A stretch of 64,000 nt of DNA from an uncultured Flavobacteriales bacterium (GCA_913020435.1 CAJVZZ010000004.1:62001-126000); one strand, 5' to 3'; shown: positions 7,429 to 16,930, counted from the first letter of the stretch. Program-made: numbers and translations. Notes: a model not told the origin generated them from the sequence alone.

Positions 7429-9732
7429 TTAGACAGTTTTCGTTTTTTTACCGAAAAGAGTTCGTTTCTTTTTAGGTTCTTGGAAAAACATAAGAATAAG
7501 TACCGGTAAGAAAAACAGGTCACTTAATACTGCGAATAGGAGCGTAAGGCTAACTAATAGCCCAATGTAGAACGTGCTGGATATAGCAGAACCAACTAGA
7601 ATTAAAAATCCGCTACAAAGAATAAGGCTGGTTACTATAATTGCTTTACCGGTAGAAAGGTAGGTTCGTTTAAGAGCGTATACAATACTCTTTCCTTTAT
7701 TTAATTCGATGCGCAGTTTGCTCATGAAGTGAATGGTATCATCAACCGCAATTCCAAAGGCAATCGCAAATATGATAGAAGTAGAAATTTTAATAGTTAT
7801 TCCAGCAAGCCCCATAAAACCGGCAATAACGAGTAAGGGCAGTAAATTAGGAAGCACCGCTATAATGATCATTCTGAACGATTGAAAGAGAACTCCCATG
7901 ATAATAGCAATAATGATAAATGCAATGGTGAGACTAGAAATAATATTATTGGCTAAAAACTCATTCGTTTTATCCACTAAAAACGGCATTCCAGTTACTC
8001 TAAATACAAATAGATCTTTGTTGACGTTCGCTGTCAAATACTGTTCAAATTTCTGATTTTTGATCCGCATTTGTTTACCTCCGACGTCTTTAACCTTAGC
8101 ATTTATTCTGCCTTCATAGCCATTGTCTGTGACGTAACTGCGAATATTGGCTTTTGGTAATCTGCGGAGGCCACGTTTGATTTTTTTAAGTTCACTTTTA
8201 GTTGCTGGAAGTTTGTACTCTTTATTTTTACCTCCATTCATTGCTCTTCGGGTGCCTTTAATGAACGTGTTTGGAGAAACTATAAAACCAGCCCCATAAA
8301 CTTCCTTGATTCCAGCTTCGATCTTGTCTACCTCTTGCATTACTTCTAAGTCAAAGAAGGAGCGATTAGTGTCTTTAAGTGTAATGGCCATCTCAAATGG
8401 TCTAAACCCAGAGAAGTTCTCTTCAAAGAAACTGTAATCGTTTCTCATTTCTTCACCACTAGCATAATCGTCTAAGAACTTATTATCAAATTCCAGTTGG
8501 TGAATTCCAATAAATGAAATGCACATTACGACTAAAACAACACTGAATATTTTTTGTCGTTGAGGTATAACCCACAAGAATAATGTGTGCAATCTTTTTG
8601 ACCAAAAAGAATCATCGCTATGTTTACCCTTAACCTTTGGAGTCTTCATTAAATAGAGTAGGGCGGGTAATAATGAAAATGAAAGTAAGAAAGCCACATA
8701 GACACCTATAGCGGTAATCCATCCGAATTCTTTTATCGGTAAGATCATGGCGGTGTACAGCGATAAGAATCCAACAGCAGTTGTAAAAGCGGTAAAGAAA
8801 GTTGCTAGACCAATTTCCTTGAAAGCTGTGGTTAAAGACTCCAATTTGGTCTTTTTCTTTCGAAGTTCATCGAGGTACTTTTCTACAATGTGAACCACAT
8901 TAGAAATACAGACTACAAATAGAATTGTGGGTAAGAGTGTAGTCATAAAGTTGATTGGTTTTCCGATCAAAGTCATAAATGCAATCATCCATAAAATGGT
9001 AATTCCCACGACGGCCATCGGAATCAATATTCCCCAAAGAGATCGAAAAGAGATATAGAGAAATACGATTAATAAAATACAGGAAAGAGCCATGAATAAC
9101 ATCAAATCAGACTCCATTTTTCTGATAAAATAGAAGGCACCTTTTATTTTCCCAGCAACATGGGCATCGTCAAATTGATAGGATTCAATAATTGATTCTA
9201 TCTCAGAAATAGTTTGGTCATTTTGTGTTCTATCGTCAGATGGTTTTATCTTTAGAAACAGGCTTACTTTTTTTCCATCTTCCGAGAACAATGAACCTTT
9301 TAAACCTGGAGTATCATATACTCTAGCTGAGTCTGTATCGTAAAGTTCAGGCTGTGAAACATGAATGTAAGAACTTTTAATTACGCCAAGTGGACCAATA
9401 ATGGGGTTGTCTATATTGGTTGGTGAAGCAACTTTTTCGATATAGCCTTTCATTTCAAAAACGGAAGTGAGACTGTCTATCTTTATTAAAAAGTCTTCTT
9501 GAAAAACCCCTTCATCATTACCTATTCCAACCAGCAGAAAATCATTATCAGATTCAAAACGGTCAATATGCTCCCAATAAAATTGAAGATCCTCATCACT
9601 TGGCGGCAAAAACTTCTCAAATTTGTAATCAAACTTCACTTGGGGTAATAGAGAAATTGCCGCAAGGGTTATGAGCCCAACGCAGACTAGGACTACAATT
9701 GACAGTGTTTTTCTTAACTTATGATTAAGCAT
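7429..9732 (-). CDS. RND superfamily exporter, MMPL/COG1033 type
   Basis: A 767-aa inner-membrane protein with the duplicated RND layout. There is one helix at residues 10-30, a periplasmic domain, a five-helix block (about 210-365), a helix at about 390-410, a second periplasmic domain and a final five-helix block (about 600-750). The motif IAFGIAVDDTIHFMSKL in the second block carries the paired acidic residues expected of a proton-coupled RND pump. Its length and sterol-sensing-domain-like helices fit the MMPL/COG1033 exporters that move lipids or hydrophobic compounds. No adaptor or outer-membrane channel is next to it. Substrate unknown. Confidence 0.88.
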   Translation of the reverse strand: MLNHKLRKTLSIVVLVCVGLITLAAISLLPQVKFDYKFEKFLPPSDEDLQFYWEHIDRFESDNDFLLVGIGNDEGVFQEDFLIKIDSLTSVFEMKGYIEKVASPTNIDNPIIGPLGVIKSSYIHVSQPELYDTDSARVYDTPGLKGSLFSEDGKKVSLFLKIKPSDDRTQNDQTISEIESIIESYQFDDAHVAGKIKGAFYFIRKMESDLMLFMALSCILLIVFLYISFRSLWGILIPMAVVGITILWMIAFMTLIGKPINFMTTLLPTILFVVCISNVVHIVEKYLDELRKKKTKLESLTTAFKEIGLATFFTAFTTAVGFLSLYTAMILPIKEFGWITAIGVYVAFLLSFSLLPALLYLMKTPKVKGKHSDDSFWSKRLHTLFLWVIPQRQKIFSVVLVVMCISFIGIHQLEFDNKFLDDYASGEEMRNDYSFFEENFSGFRPFEMAITLKDTNRSFFDLEVMQEVDKIEAGIKEVYGAGFIVSPNTFIKGTRRAMNGGKNKEYKLPATKSELKKIKRGLRRLPKANIRSYVTDNGYEGRINAKVKDVGGKQMRIKNQKFEQYLTANVNKDLFVFRVTGMPFLVDKTNEFLANNIISSLTIAFIIIAIIMGVLFQSFRMIIIAVLPNLLPLLVIAGFMGLAGITIKISTSIIFAIAFGIAVDDTIHFMSKLRIELNKGKSIVYALKRTYLSTGKAIIVTSLILCSGFLILVGSAISSTFYIGLLVSLTLLFAVLSDLFFLPVLILMFFQEPKKKRTLFGKKTKTV

Positions 9733-9908
9733 AGGCTTTTAAGGGCTGCAAAACTAATCTAAATGAAATTCTATCAGAATGAATTTGGTATTGAATTCAT
9801 ATTAAATATTGACATAAAATTTGAAGGATACTTCATACTTAAAATCTAAAATGCTAATCAGTTTTTAGAATATGCTACATTTGATTTTCACAATTAAATT
9901 CCGCTGTA

Positions 9909-10253
9909 ATGAAGTACTTCCAATCCTTAATAATTCTCAGTTTATGTCTATTTGTTTTTAATGGATTTGGACAAAAAACCAATCAAGGAACCAATTATGT
10001 AGTCGTAAAAATCTATGAACCAATTCATAAATCCGGAGAAATTATTATAGCCTATGGTAAAGATAAATCGGAGCGTATTGCTGTTGAAAAATTGGACTCT
10101 GAGCATCATGAGTATAACTCCAACAAACTAGTTGATATTTTTAATCGTTTAAATGATGAAGGGTTCGAGCTGATTTCATCATCCTCTTCCGCTCATGGAA
10201 ATCCAGCCTCAATTCTACATGTAAATTCTTTTGTTTTTGGTCGAAAAGATTAG
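9909..10253 (+). CDS. Small secreted protein, unknown
   Basis: A 114-aa protein with a signal peptide (SLIILSLCLFVFNGFGQ, cleavage near residue 22). The mature domain starts NYVVVKIYEP and contains a predicted sheet and a helix (VDIFNRLNDEGFELISSSSS), ending in FVFGRKD. The pattern of variable strand, helix and a GFEL segment resembles DUF4177-like small folds, but the match is too weak to name. The stop is two bases before the GTG of the SDR gene, so the two are probably cotranscribed. Confidence 0.75.
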   Translation: MKYFQSLIILSLCLFVFNGFGQKTNQGTNYVVVKIYEPIHKSGEIIIAYGKDKSERIAVEKLDSEHHEYNSNKLVDIFNRLNDEGFELISSSSSAHGNPASILHVNSFVFGRKD

Positions 10254-10255
10254 GC

Positions 10256-11053
10256 GTGTATTATCAAAATAAAATATGTTGGATTACTGGAGCGTCATCA
10301 GGTATTGGTGAAGCAATTGCTTATGAATTGGCCAAACATGGAGCTCATTTAGTTTTATCTGCAAGAAGTGAAGCTAAGCTTTCTCAAGTAGCGAAACGTT
10401 GTATGCAGCATGGAGCAGCGGAGACACTTGTATTGCCTATTGATTTAGGTGTCCCCTCCAGCATAGCAGATGCATTCAAAAGCTTTCAAGAAAAATATAC
10501 ACATCTCGATTTACTAATCAATAACGGAGGAATTAGCCAGCGGGCGGTTGCAGCAGAAACTAATTCTGATGTGGAACGCAACATTATGGAGGTAAATTAT
10601 TTTGGAACAATTTACCTTACCAAGTTGGTGATGCCAATATTAATGCATCAGAAGAGCGGCCAATTGGCGGTAACGTCAAGTATCGCAGGAAAATTTGGAT
10701 TTCCATTAAGAACGTCTTACTCTGCCAGTAAGCATGCGGTACAAGGATATTTTGAATCACTTCGAACTGAATTATTGCCATATAATATTGGAGTCAATAT
10801 TATTATTCCAGGAAGAGTAAGAACAGAAATATCCAAACATGCTTTGGACGGAAAAGGAACGGCAACAGAGACAATGGACAAGGGACTGGATGACGGAATT
10901 AGTCCTGAAATTGCTGCAAAGAAAATCGTGAGAGATTTAGCAAAAGGAAAAAAAGAAATTTTAGTTGGAGGTAAGGAACTTCTAATGGTTTTCATTAGAA
11001 GATATACACCTTGGTTATTTTATAAAATAGTGAGTAGGATTAGTCCTACCTAG
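10256..11053 (+). CDS. SDR family NAD(P)-dependent oxidoreductase
   Basis: A 265-aa classical short-chain dehydrogenase. The cofactor motif TGASSGIG is at residues 11-18 and the NNGG variant of NNAG at about 89-92. The catalytic Ser is in VTSSIAG (141/142), and Tyr155 and Lys159 are in the YSASK box. The protein has no signal peptide but ends in a hydrophobic tail (LFYKIVSRI), as in the DHRS7/short-chain dehydrogenases that associate with membranes. Start is GTG at 10256. It sits between a small secreted protein and a VOC protein, five bases before the latter. Substrate cannot be inferred. Confidence 0.92.
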   Translation: MYYQNKICWITGASSGIGEAIAYELAKHGAHLVLSARSEAKLSQVAKRCMQHGAAETLVLPIDLGVPSSIADAFKSFQEKYTHLDLLINNGGISQRAVAAETNSDVERNIMEVNYFGTIYLTKLVMPILMHQKSGQLAVTSSIAGKFGFPLRTSYSASKHAVQGYFESLRTELLPYNIGVNIIIPGRVRTEISKHALDGKGTATETMDKGLDDGISPEIAAKKIVRDLAKGKKEILVGGKELLMVFIRRYTPWLFYKIVSRISPT

Positions 11054-11058
11054 AGATT

Positions 11059-12117
11059 ATGGGAGTTGTTATAAGCGGAATTCAGCAAATTGGTATTGGA
11101 ATTCCAAACGTTCAAGAAGCTTTTGATTGGTATAGAAAGCACTTTGGTATGGATATTAAAGTTTTCGAAGAAGCAGCAGAAGCAGCTTTGATGCTTCCAT
11201 ATACTCAAAACGAAGTAAGAAGTAGACACGCTATTCTTTCTTTGAATAATCAAAGTGGTGGTGGGTTTGAAATTTGGCAATACACCAGTCGAACTCCGGT
11301 AATGCCAGATTTTGAGATTGCACTGGGCGACTTAGGGATAAACGCCTGCAAAATAAGAACCTACGACGTTGAGTCGACATTCAATAAATTTCAAAAATTG
11401 GGTGTAAACATACTTACTGAGCTTAAAAATGATCCTAAAGGAAACCCAACGTTTTATCTAAAAGACCCATATGAAAACGTTTTTCAAATGGTTCAGGACA
11501 GCTATCGATTCCGAAATACCGGAGATTCAACGGCAGGGCCAATGGGCTGCTCTATTGGAGTCACTGATATTGAAAAGTCGTTGACATTGTACCGAGATAT
11601 TTTGGGCTACGATAAAATATTAGCTGACGAAACTGCGGTTTTTGACGATTTTAATGGATTAAATGGTGGAAAAGAAAACTATCGTCGATTGGTTTTAACG
11701 CATAGTAAACCGAGGCAAGGATCGTTTAGTAGAATGATGGGGCCATCGGAAATTGAATTGATTGTTGCAAAAGATAGAACTCAGAAAAAGATTTTCGAAG
11801 GCAGGGATTGGGGAGATAGAGGCTACATTCATTTATGTTTTGACATAAACGGAATGGATGAATTAAAAGAACTTTGCGCTTCAAAAGGCTACCCGTTTAC
11901 AGTAGATAGTGCCAATAGTTTTGACATGGGAGAGGCAGCGGGACGATTTTCCTACATAGAAGACTCTGATGGCTCATTAATTGAATTTGTTGAAACCCAT
12001 AAGTTGCCAATAATGAAAAAGCTAGGCTGGTATAAAAACTTAAAAAACCGTGATCCAAAAAAACCATTACCCGATTGGATGCTGAAGGCAATGTGGTATA
12101 CAAGAGTGAAAAATTAA
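11059..12117 (+). CDS. VOC (glyoxalase/dioxygenase fold) protein with two VOC domains
   Basis: A 352-aa cytoplasmic protein with two vicinal-oxygen-chelate modules. The first runs from IQQIGIGIPNVQEAFDWYRKHFG to FYLKDPYENVFQMV (about 6-145). The second runs from GCSIGVTDIEKSLTLYRDILGYD to SYIEDSDGSLIEFVETHKL (about 160-315). Each shows the starting beta strand with a potential metal ligand and the closing D-P/D-G...E strand. Two-domain VOC proteins include extradiol dioxygenases and 4-hydroxyphenylpyruvate dioxygenase relatives; which reaction applies is not evident. It is five bases downstream of the SDR gene. Confidence 0.88.
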   Translation: MGVVISGIQQIGIGIPNVQEAFDWYRKHFGMDIKVFEEAAEAALMLPYTQNEVRSRHAILSLNNQSGGGFEIWQYTSRTPVMPDFEIALGDLGINACKIRTYDVESTFNKFQKLGVNILTELKNDPKGNPTFYLKDPYENVFQMVQDSYRFRNTGDSTAGPMGCSIGVTDIEKSLTLYRDILGYDKILADETAVFDDFNGLNGGKENYRRLVLTHSKPRQGSFSRMMGPSEIELIVAKDRTQKKIFEGRDWGDRGYIHLCFDINGMDELKELCASKGYPFTVDSANSFDMGEAAGRFSYIEDSDGSLIEFVETHKLPIMKKLGWYKNLKNRDPKKPLPDWMLKAMWYTRVKN

Positions 12118-12230
12118 AATAGTACTAACCTTATTGGAAAAGTTACCGTTTAGGGTTAGTATACAGGAACAAATTCTCTGATTTTTGTTCAATATCCGGT
12201 ATCTTTGAACCCCTATATTAAACTGAATTA
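12118..12230 (+). promoter_or_regulatory. Possible promoter region, -7 box TATCTTTG at 12200-12207
   Basis: TATCTTTG fits the Bacteroidota -7 consensus TAnnTTTG and lies about 25 bases before the ATG at 12231. No convincing TTG box is present at the usual 17-23 bp distance. It appears to be the surviving promoter of a gene that is now only a fragment. Confidence 0.4.
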
Positions 12231-12443
12231 ATGAGCGCATTGCGTGGTTTCGTAGTCCTATGTTTTCTGATTCTGCTTCAGATAACGGCTTATGCGCAGC
12301 GCCCTAGAATTATAGATGGAAATAGAACTGCAAGCGCAACTCCGCAGTGGATTCATTGCAACGGAATTGGTTATATGCTCTTTATTCAAACCACAATTTC
12401 GACAGGTGGATACACTATTAATTGGGGATTTGAAACCTTTTAA
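12231..12443 (+). pseudogene. 5' remnant of a secreted surface protein (PKD-like start)
   Basis: A 70-codon frame with a clear signal peptide (GFVVLCFLILLQITAYAQ) followed by a short mature stretch: PQWIHCNGIGYMLF, QTTISTGGYTINWG, then a stop. Large Bacteroidota surface proteins with PKD/SprB-like repeats often begin with Q-RP-I-DG..., W-x-C-x-GIG-x-PF-x-x-TI and YTINWGDG, so this looks like the first 60 residues of one, cut just before GDG. About 30 bases downstream, in another frame, TLSDSSAG and KYWSYG resemble further PKD fragments. It could also be a real short secreted peptide. Confidence 0.45.
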
Positions 12444-12581
12444 TATCACTTTGAGTGATTCAAGCGCAGGATAATCGTATCGAGAAGCTGAAATATTGGA
12501 GTTATGGATAATTTCTTCTTCGTTACATTCTTAAAAAACACTCAACGGACCGTATCTTAAGAACAGATAAAGAAAGTCGCT

Positions 12582-13127
12582 TTATGATTCCTTGTCCAAA
12601 GTTTTAAGAACTACCTGTGCTCGGGATTTTTCTCCAGCAGTACCGGTTTGTGAAATCAATTCCAATATAGGTTTAAGCTCATTTTTGATTTCTGGATACT
12701 TTTTAGCAAACTCCATAAGAATGAATATACACCAAGCTCTAACCGCAACAGCTGATTGCGGGTTGTTTAGCAACTCAAAACAAAGGTCCATAAGTACTCC
12801 GCTATTTTCCTTTGGAATCTCATTTTGACCTAATATTTTCAAATAAGTTCTTTGCAGCGATTCGTTATTCGACGCGCTAAGAAACATTATCATTTGGCTA
12901 AGGTAAGGACGAACTGTTTCTTTAGAAATTTGGTTGAGGTGATCTAAAACCCACGCTGAACGCCAATCGATTTAATCTTAACCTTCTGCAATACACTCAA
13001 AAACTGCATCAATAAGCTTAGGATCATATTGTGCCAAATGAGCAATACGCAAGACGTTTTGCTTGGAACGATTTTCCAATAATTCAGTTTCAAGCCACAA
13101 TTTCAGGTCTTGATCTTTTGGAATCAT
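12582..13127 (-). pseudogene. HEAT-repeat-like protein interrupted by two in-frame TAA codons
   Basis: One continuous frame of 182 codons, from ATG (13125-13127, MIPKDQDLKLWLETELLENR) to the stop at 12582-12584, is broken only by TAA at 12978-12980 and TAA at 12972-12974. The codon between them is intact, and no indel is needed. The flanking sequence ...VFECIAEG [TAA] D [TAA] IDWRSAWVLDHLNQ and VRAWCIFILMEFAKKYP fits a common Bacteroidota helical-repeat family in which an RxAWxL helix recurs. GAA or AAA to TAA single-base changes explain both stops. The start overlaps the stop of the upstream lipoprotein (ATGA), so the pair was translationally coupled. As it stands the protein would end after 49 residues. 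Confidence 0.8.
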
Positions 13128-13657
13128 GGAGGTGGAAAACCTGTATTCGTAATGCAAGGAACTGGACCTTCCCAACCGCAACGAGGTCTGTATGTGAAGT
13201 TAATTTGGTTTGAGGAAGTATCTGATACTACAAAAGCATGGTTGCATTGTTCTTTCCATTGCGAATAACACTCCTGATCAAATTCCCAATCGCTATTTTC
13301 TAAACCTTTAATCATTTCAGGATCAGACTTATAACCTTCTTTAACGCAGTAACCTCCGTTGATTAGTTCTGCAGTAGCTGAGCCTTCCATAGTTGTAACC
13401 AACTTCATTGGAGTTCCGTTATCAGCTTTTACATAAAAAACAAATTCCTGAGCAGCTTCACCTTTCATTCTTATATTTTCCATTTCATCTGATGGTGCAG
13501 CTCCTCCACAATAGGGCTGAATCACTTGAATAGAGAAGGTTACTGTTTTAGTTTCCTTTTGCACTTCATTTTTAGTTCCTTCTGTAGATACTTTTTTCTC
13601 TGAATTCTTACAACTTAAAAGTGCTAGAATGCATAGTAGTGATAGCAGTTTATTCAT
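13124..13657 (-). CDS. Cysteine-containing lipoprotein, unknown
   Basis: A 177-aa protein with a lipoprotein signal (LLSLLCILALLSCKN, lipidated Cys about 16). A charged linker (EKKVSTEGTKNEVQKETK) leads into a beta-rich domain starting FSIQVIQPYCGGAAP. The domain carries cysteines in QPYCGG, GYCVKEG, QECYS, EQCNHAF, PRCGWEG and VPCITN, an even number that suggests disulfides. It ends in FPPP. Its TGA overlaps the ATG of the HEAT-like pseudogene. The repeated pattern CGGA...P may place it with Bacteroidota transmembrane or secreted proteins of unknown role; no named domain recognised. Confidence 0.8.
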   Translation of the reverse strand: MNKLLSLLCILALLSCKNSEKKVSTEGTKNEVQKETKTVTFSIQVIQPYCGGAAPSDEMENIRMKGEAAQEFVFYVKADNGTPMKLVTTMEGSATAELINGGYCVKEGYKSDPEMIKGLENSDWEFDQECYSQWKEQCNHAFVVSDTSSNQINFTYRPRCGWEGPVPCITNTGFPPP

Positions 13658-13750
13658 AATACAAATCTAGTATTTCAAGCGTTATATTTGGCGCTGAAAA
13701 TGAATCTAACAAATGGTACTTCCCGTTGGTTATTAAATTATAGTCTAGGT

Positions 13751-15463
13751 ATGCGCAGTCTTAGTTTAGTGGTAATATTTGCTTTTTTGACATTGACTTC
13801 ACTGTCTCAAATAAATTTTCCTCATCTAAAAAACGAAAGTTTTACTTACGATCAGGCGATTGAAGAACTTACCAAACTCTCTAATTTCAGCCCATATATA
13901 GAAATTATAGAACAAGGAAAAACCGATGTTGGGCGACGGTTGCATACTGTCGTTTTTAATTTCAATAAAGAGTTTGATCCGACTAAAATTGATCGATCTA
14001 AAAAAGCTGTTTTATTGATCAATAATGCAATTCATCCGGGGGAGTCTTGCGGAGTAGATGCAACCGTTAAGTTGTTCGAATATCTTTCGACGCATGAAAA
14101 GGAATTTGAGAATTTGATAGTTGTAGCCATTCCAGTATATAATATTGGAGGAATGCTAAATCGATCAAAATACAGTCGAAGCGGTCAATCGGGACCAGTT
14201 GAATGCGGGTTTCGAGCAAATTATCAGCATCTGGATTTAAATCGAGATTTTATAAAATCTGACGCATTAAACACTGCGGCTTTTCATAAAATATTTCATG
14301 CTTGGAAGCCTCATTTATTTATGGATACGCATACTACTAATGGCAGCGATCATCAATATCCATTGACCCTTATTGTTTCGCAGCGTAATAAAATGAATCC
14401 GATTTTGGCTGAATACACTTATGGTAAGTTGGAAAACTATTTGTACCAGAAAATGGCGGAGAAAGAAAAGGAAATAGTGCCCTATGTGCACTTAATGAAA
14501 AGCACTCCAAATGAAGGAATAAAGGATTTCTTAGAAACCCCAAGATACTCTAGTGGATACGTGAACTTGTTTAATACCATTGGGCTGATTAGTGAAGCGC
14601 ATAAGTACGCAAGTTTTGAAAATAGAGTAGAGTATACCTATGAGTTATTGAACACACTTTGTGTTTTTTCAAATGTAAATAGTACTGATTTGATTCGGAC
14701 AAAAGAATTAGCCAATCAATCGGATCGAGCGCAAAATCAGTTTACAATTAATTGGTTATTAGATACTATGTCCGCTGAAACATTATCGTTTAAAGGTTAT
14801 GAAATGAACCTAGTGAAAAGTGAAACTACGGGTTTATTGAGAAGGTCATACGATAACACTAAAAAAGAGACTTTTCCAGTGCCTCATTACCGAAGCTATA
14901 TTCCGATACAAGGCGTTAGCGTTCCGCAATATTATGTGATTCCGCAATGTTATCCAAAACTAATTGAGGTTCTAAAACGTCAAGAAATAGCACTAGACCG
15001 CTTTGAAAACGATACAATACTCAATGGTGGAATGTATTATTTAGAAGGTGTAACTGCTCCTAAAGAGCCATATGAGAAACACTATTTTCATGCTGATGTT
15101 CGAGTGAATGAGAACTTTCAATCCGTTCGATTTTATAAAGGTGACGTTATTATTTCCTTGAATCAGGACGCAAGAAGATACCTGGTAGAGACCCTGGAGC
15201 CAAATGCAGTCGATGCATTTTTTAGATGGAATTACTTTGATAATGTGTTGCAGCAGAAGGAATGGTTTTCAGATTTTGCTTTTGATCCAATTGCTAAAGA
15301 ATTGTTAGAAGCTGATGAAAGGCTTAACCTAGAATTTCAAGAAAAAAGAAAGAACGATAGTAAATTTGCAAGAGATCACATGGGGCAGTTACTGTGGATA
15401 TTTCAGCGTTCAAAATATTATGAACCAGAGCACAAACGTTACCCAATAATGCGCATATATTGA
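13751..15463 (+). CDS. M14-family zinc carboxypeptidase-like protein, secreted
   Basis: A metallocarboxypeptidase of about 570 aa. Zinc ligands are visible as HPGE in NNAIHPGESCG (about residue 96 from this start) and His in FMDTHTTNG; LDLNRDF supplies the substrate-binding Asn-Arg motif, and GLISEAHKY probably holds the catalytic region. The frame is open upstream to a TTG at 13688 and an ATG at 13700. I chose ATG 13751 because the signal peptide SLSLVVIFAFLTLTSLSQ begins directly after it. The C-terminal third has no sorting domain. It is divergent from the Cys-rich lipoprotein with a short spacer. Confidence 0.88.
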   Translation: MRSLSLVVIFAFLTLTSLSQINFPHLKNESFTYDQAIEELTKLSNFSPYIEIIEQGKTDVGRRLHTVVFNFNKEFDPTKIDRSKKAVLLINNAIHPGESCGVDATVKLFEYLSTHEKEFENLIVVAIPVYNIGGMLNRSKYSRSGQSGPVECGFRANYQHLDLNRDFIKSDALNTAAFHKIFHAWKPHLFMDTHTTNGSDHQYPLTLIVSQRNKMNPILAEYTYGKLENYLYQKMAEKEKEIVPYVHLMKSTPNEGIKDFLETPRYSSGYVNLFNTIGLISEAHKYASFENRVEYTYELLNTLCVFSNVNSTDLIRTKELANQSDRAQNQFTINWLLDTMSAETLSFKGYEMNLVKSETTGLLRRSYDNTKKETFPVPHYRSYIPIQGVSVPQYYVIPQCYPKLIEVLKRQEIALDRFENDTILNGGMYYLEGVTAPKEPYEKHYFHADVRVNENFQSVRFYKGDVIISLNQDARRYLVETLEPNAVDAFFRWNYFDNVLQQKEWFSDFAFDPIAKELLEADERLNLEFQEKRKNDSKFARDHMGQLLWIFQRSKYYEPEHKRYPIMRIY

Positions 15464-15630
15464 AATAGGCAATAGAAAGCTAATTTTGTTCTTTCTTTTC
15501 AGCCTTTTATCGACCGCTTTTTTAAGCAGTAGTTATATGTGTTGATTTGTGTCAATGTATTGGCGCAGTTAAAAACTACTTCAAGTTCTAATTTCCTCGA
15601 AGAGAGTATCGGTTTTTGTGTCGGAAAAGT

Positions 15631-16281
15631 CTAATCCAATTCCAACTTATACCCAATTCCAAAAATGTAATCTTGATCAGGTCGAGCCTTGTTCATATCT
15701 CCTTGGTAGCGGTAAAAAAGTTCAATGAAGCTTTTCTTTTTCAATTCGTATTCAAACCCTCCAGTATATCGCTGTTTTTTCCAGTTGCTAAATCCTTCCG
15801 AGTATTCCCAACCGTAGAAAAACTCACCAGCGAGATATCCTTTGAATTTCTTACTGAACTTGTGCTGGTATTTTAATCTAAATCGCAGATTATCGTCCTC
15901 AATAGAATTTCTATAAAAATCTCGCTGAACTAATATTCTCAAATAAAAACGCTCTCCATTGAGCTTGAGCCTAAATGTGTTTTCAAAATCTACTCTTTGG
16001 TTCAGGCCAGAGCCTTTAATTCCAAATCTATAATTCGCACCTACTTTGTACCAGTCTGATAATGAATACTTAGCGCCTAGTTCACCAAAGGTCGTATTGA
16101 CCCTACTTACGTTTTGATTCAAACGTGTTTGGAATTGACCACCTACTGTGAATTTTTTACTGAATTCTTTACTTATTCCTGCACTGGTCCATAACTGAAA
16201 GTCCTTTTGCTGTGCAACGAGGTTTTTAGTTATCAGAAATACTAGACAGAGCAATCCAACGATATGTAGGCTTCTTTTCAA
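15631..16281 (-). CDS. DUF2490 outer-membrane beta-barrel protein
   Basis: A 216-aa protein with a signal peptide (LCLVFLITKNLVAQ). The mature part consists of alternating amphipathic strands with aromatic ends (QLWTSAGISKEFSKKFTVGG, KYSLSDWYKVGANYRF, GGFEYELKKKSFIELFYRYQ) and a final strand YIFGIGYKLELD, as expected for a small outer-membrane barrel. It matches the DUF2490 family. It is the last gene of the five-gene operon, two bases after the DUF4956 gene. DUF2490 barrels often accompany VTC/DUF4956 genes, suggesting the system reaches the outer membrane. Confidence 0.88.
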   Translation of the reverse strand: MKRSLHIVGLLCLVFLITKNLVAQQKDFQLWTSAGISKEFSKKFTVGGQFQTRLNQNVSRVNTTFGELGAKYSLSDWYKVGANYRFGIKGSGLNQRVDFENTFRLKLNGERFYLRILVQRDFYRNSIEDDNLRFRLKYQHKFSKKFKGYLAGEFFYGWEYSEGFSNWKKQRYTGGFEYELKKKSFIELFYRYQGDMNKARPDQDYIFGIGYKLELD

Positions 16282-16283
16282 GC

Positions 16284-16928
16284 TTATTTCTGCTTTTTAA
16301 AGTAGACCCTAATTCGTGCGGAATCTTTTAAATAATCCGCTTCCAATAATTCAACTTTATCGATCAATTTGCCCGTTCTTTCTTCCAGATCTGCAATAAG
16401 AATAGATTCGTTTTGGGGTTTTATATTCTCGATTTTCTCGTAGTTAACCGTCTGAATTTCAATACCCGAAGTTAAAATATAACGTTCTAATAAATACATT
16501 AACCCTAGAACAAAAAAGTTGGTAAAAACAAGTTCTGCATAGCTTACTTTTTTAGTGCTAATGGCATTCAAAACCGAAAGTCCAATAATCACAAACATGT
16601 AGGTCATTTCCTTTACCGGAATAGTTGTGGTTCTGTATCTAAGAATAGAGAACACTGCAAAAAGTCCAAATGCGAATCCAATACTTAGCTTAGTAGAGGC
16701 GAATAAATGGCAAATAAAGAACACCATTGGACTAAACACGAGGTAACTAAACAAGTACTCGCTGTCTCTTCTGGTGGCTTTATACACCTTCAAAATGATA
16801 GTGTAAGAAAACAATAGATTTATTGCTAAACGAAACAATAATTCATACAAATCTTCATTAAAAAGTTTTATTCCAAAGAGTCTAAGACTTTCCGAATCAA
16901 GAAGGATTATATCTGACAGTATATTCAT
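16284..16928 (-). CDS. DUF4956 membrane protein
   Basis: A 214-aa inner-membrane protein. Hydrophobic segments fall at about residues 28-45, 58-75, 80-92, 108-125 and 130-148. The conserved-looking loop SIGFAFGLFAVFSILRYRTTTIPVKEMTYMF is the hallmark of DUF4956, and the C-terminal 65 residues form a cytoplasmic domain ending VRIYFKKQK. The gene is two bases downstream of the VTC-domain gene. In many bacteria DUF4956 proteins are adjacent to VTC-domain polymerases, which suggests a membrane partner of the polymerase; no activity is established. Confidence 0.92.
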   Translation of the reverse strand: MNILSDIILLDSESLRLFGIKLFNEDLYELLFRLAINLLFSYTIILKVYKATRRDSEYLFSYLVFSPMVFFICHLFASTKLSIGFAFGLFAVFSILRYRTTTIPVKEMTYMFVIIGLSVLNAISTKKVSYAELVFTNFFVLGLMYLLERYILTSGIEIQTVNYEKIENIKPQNESILIADLEERTGKLIDKVELLEADYLKDSARIRVYFKKQK

Positions 16929-16930
16929 AA

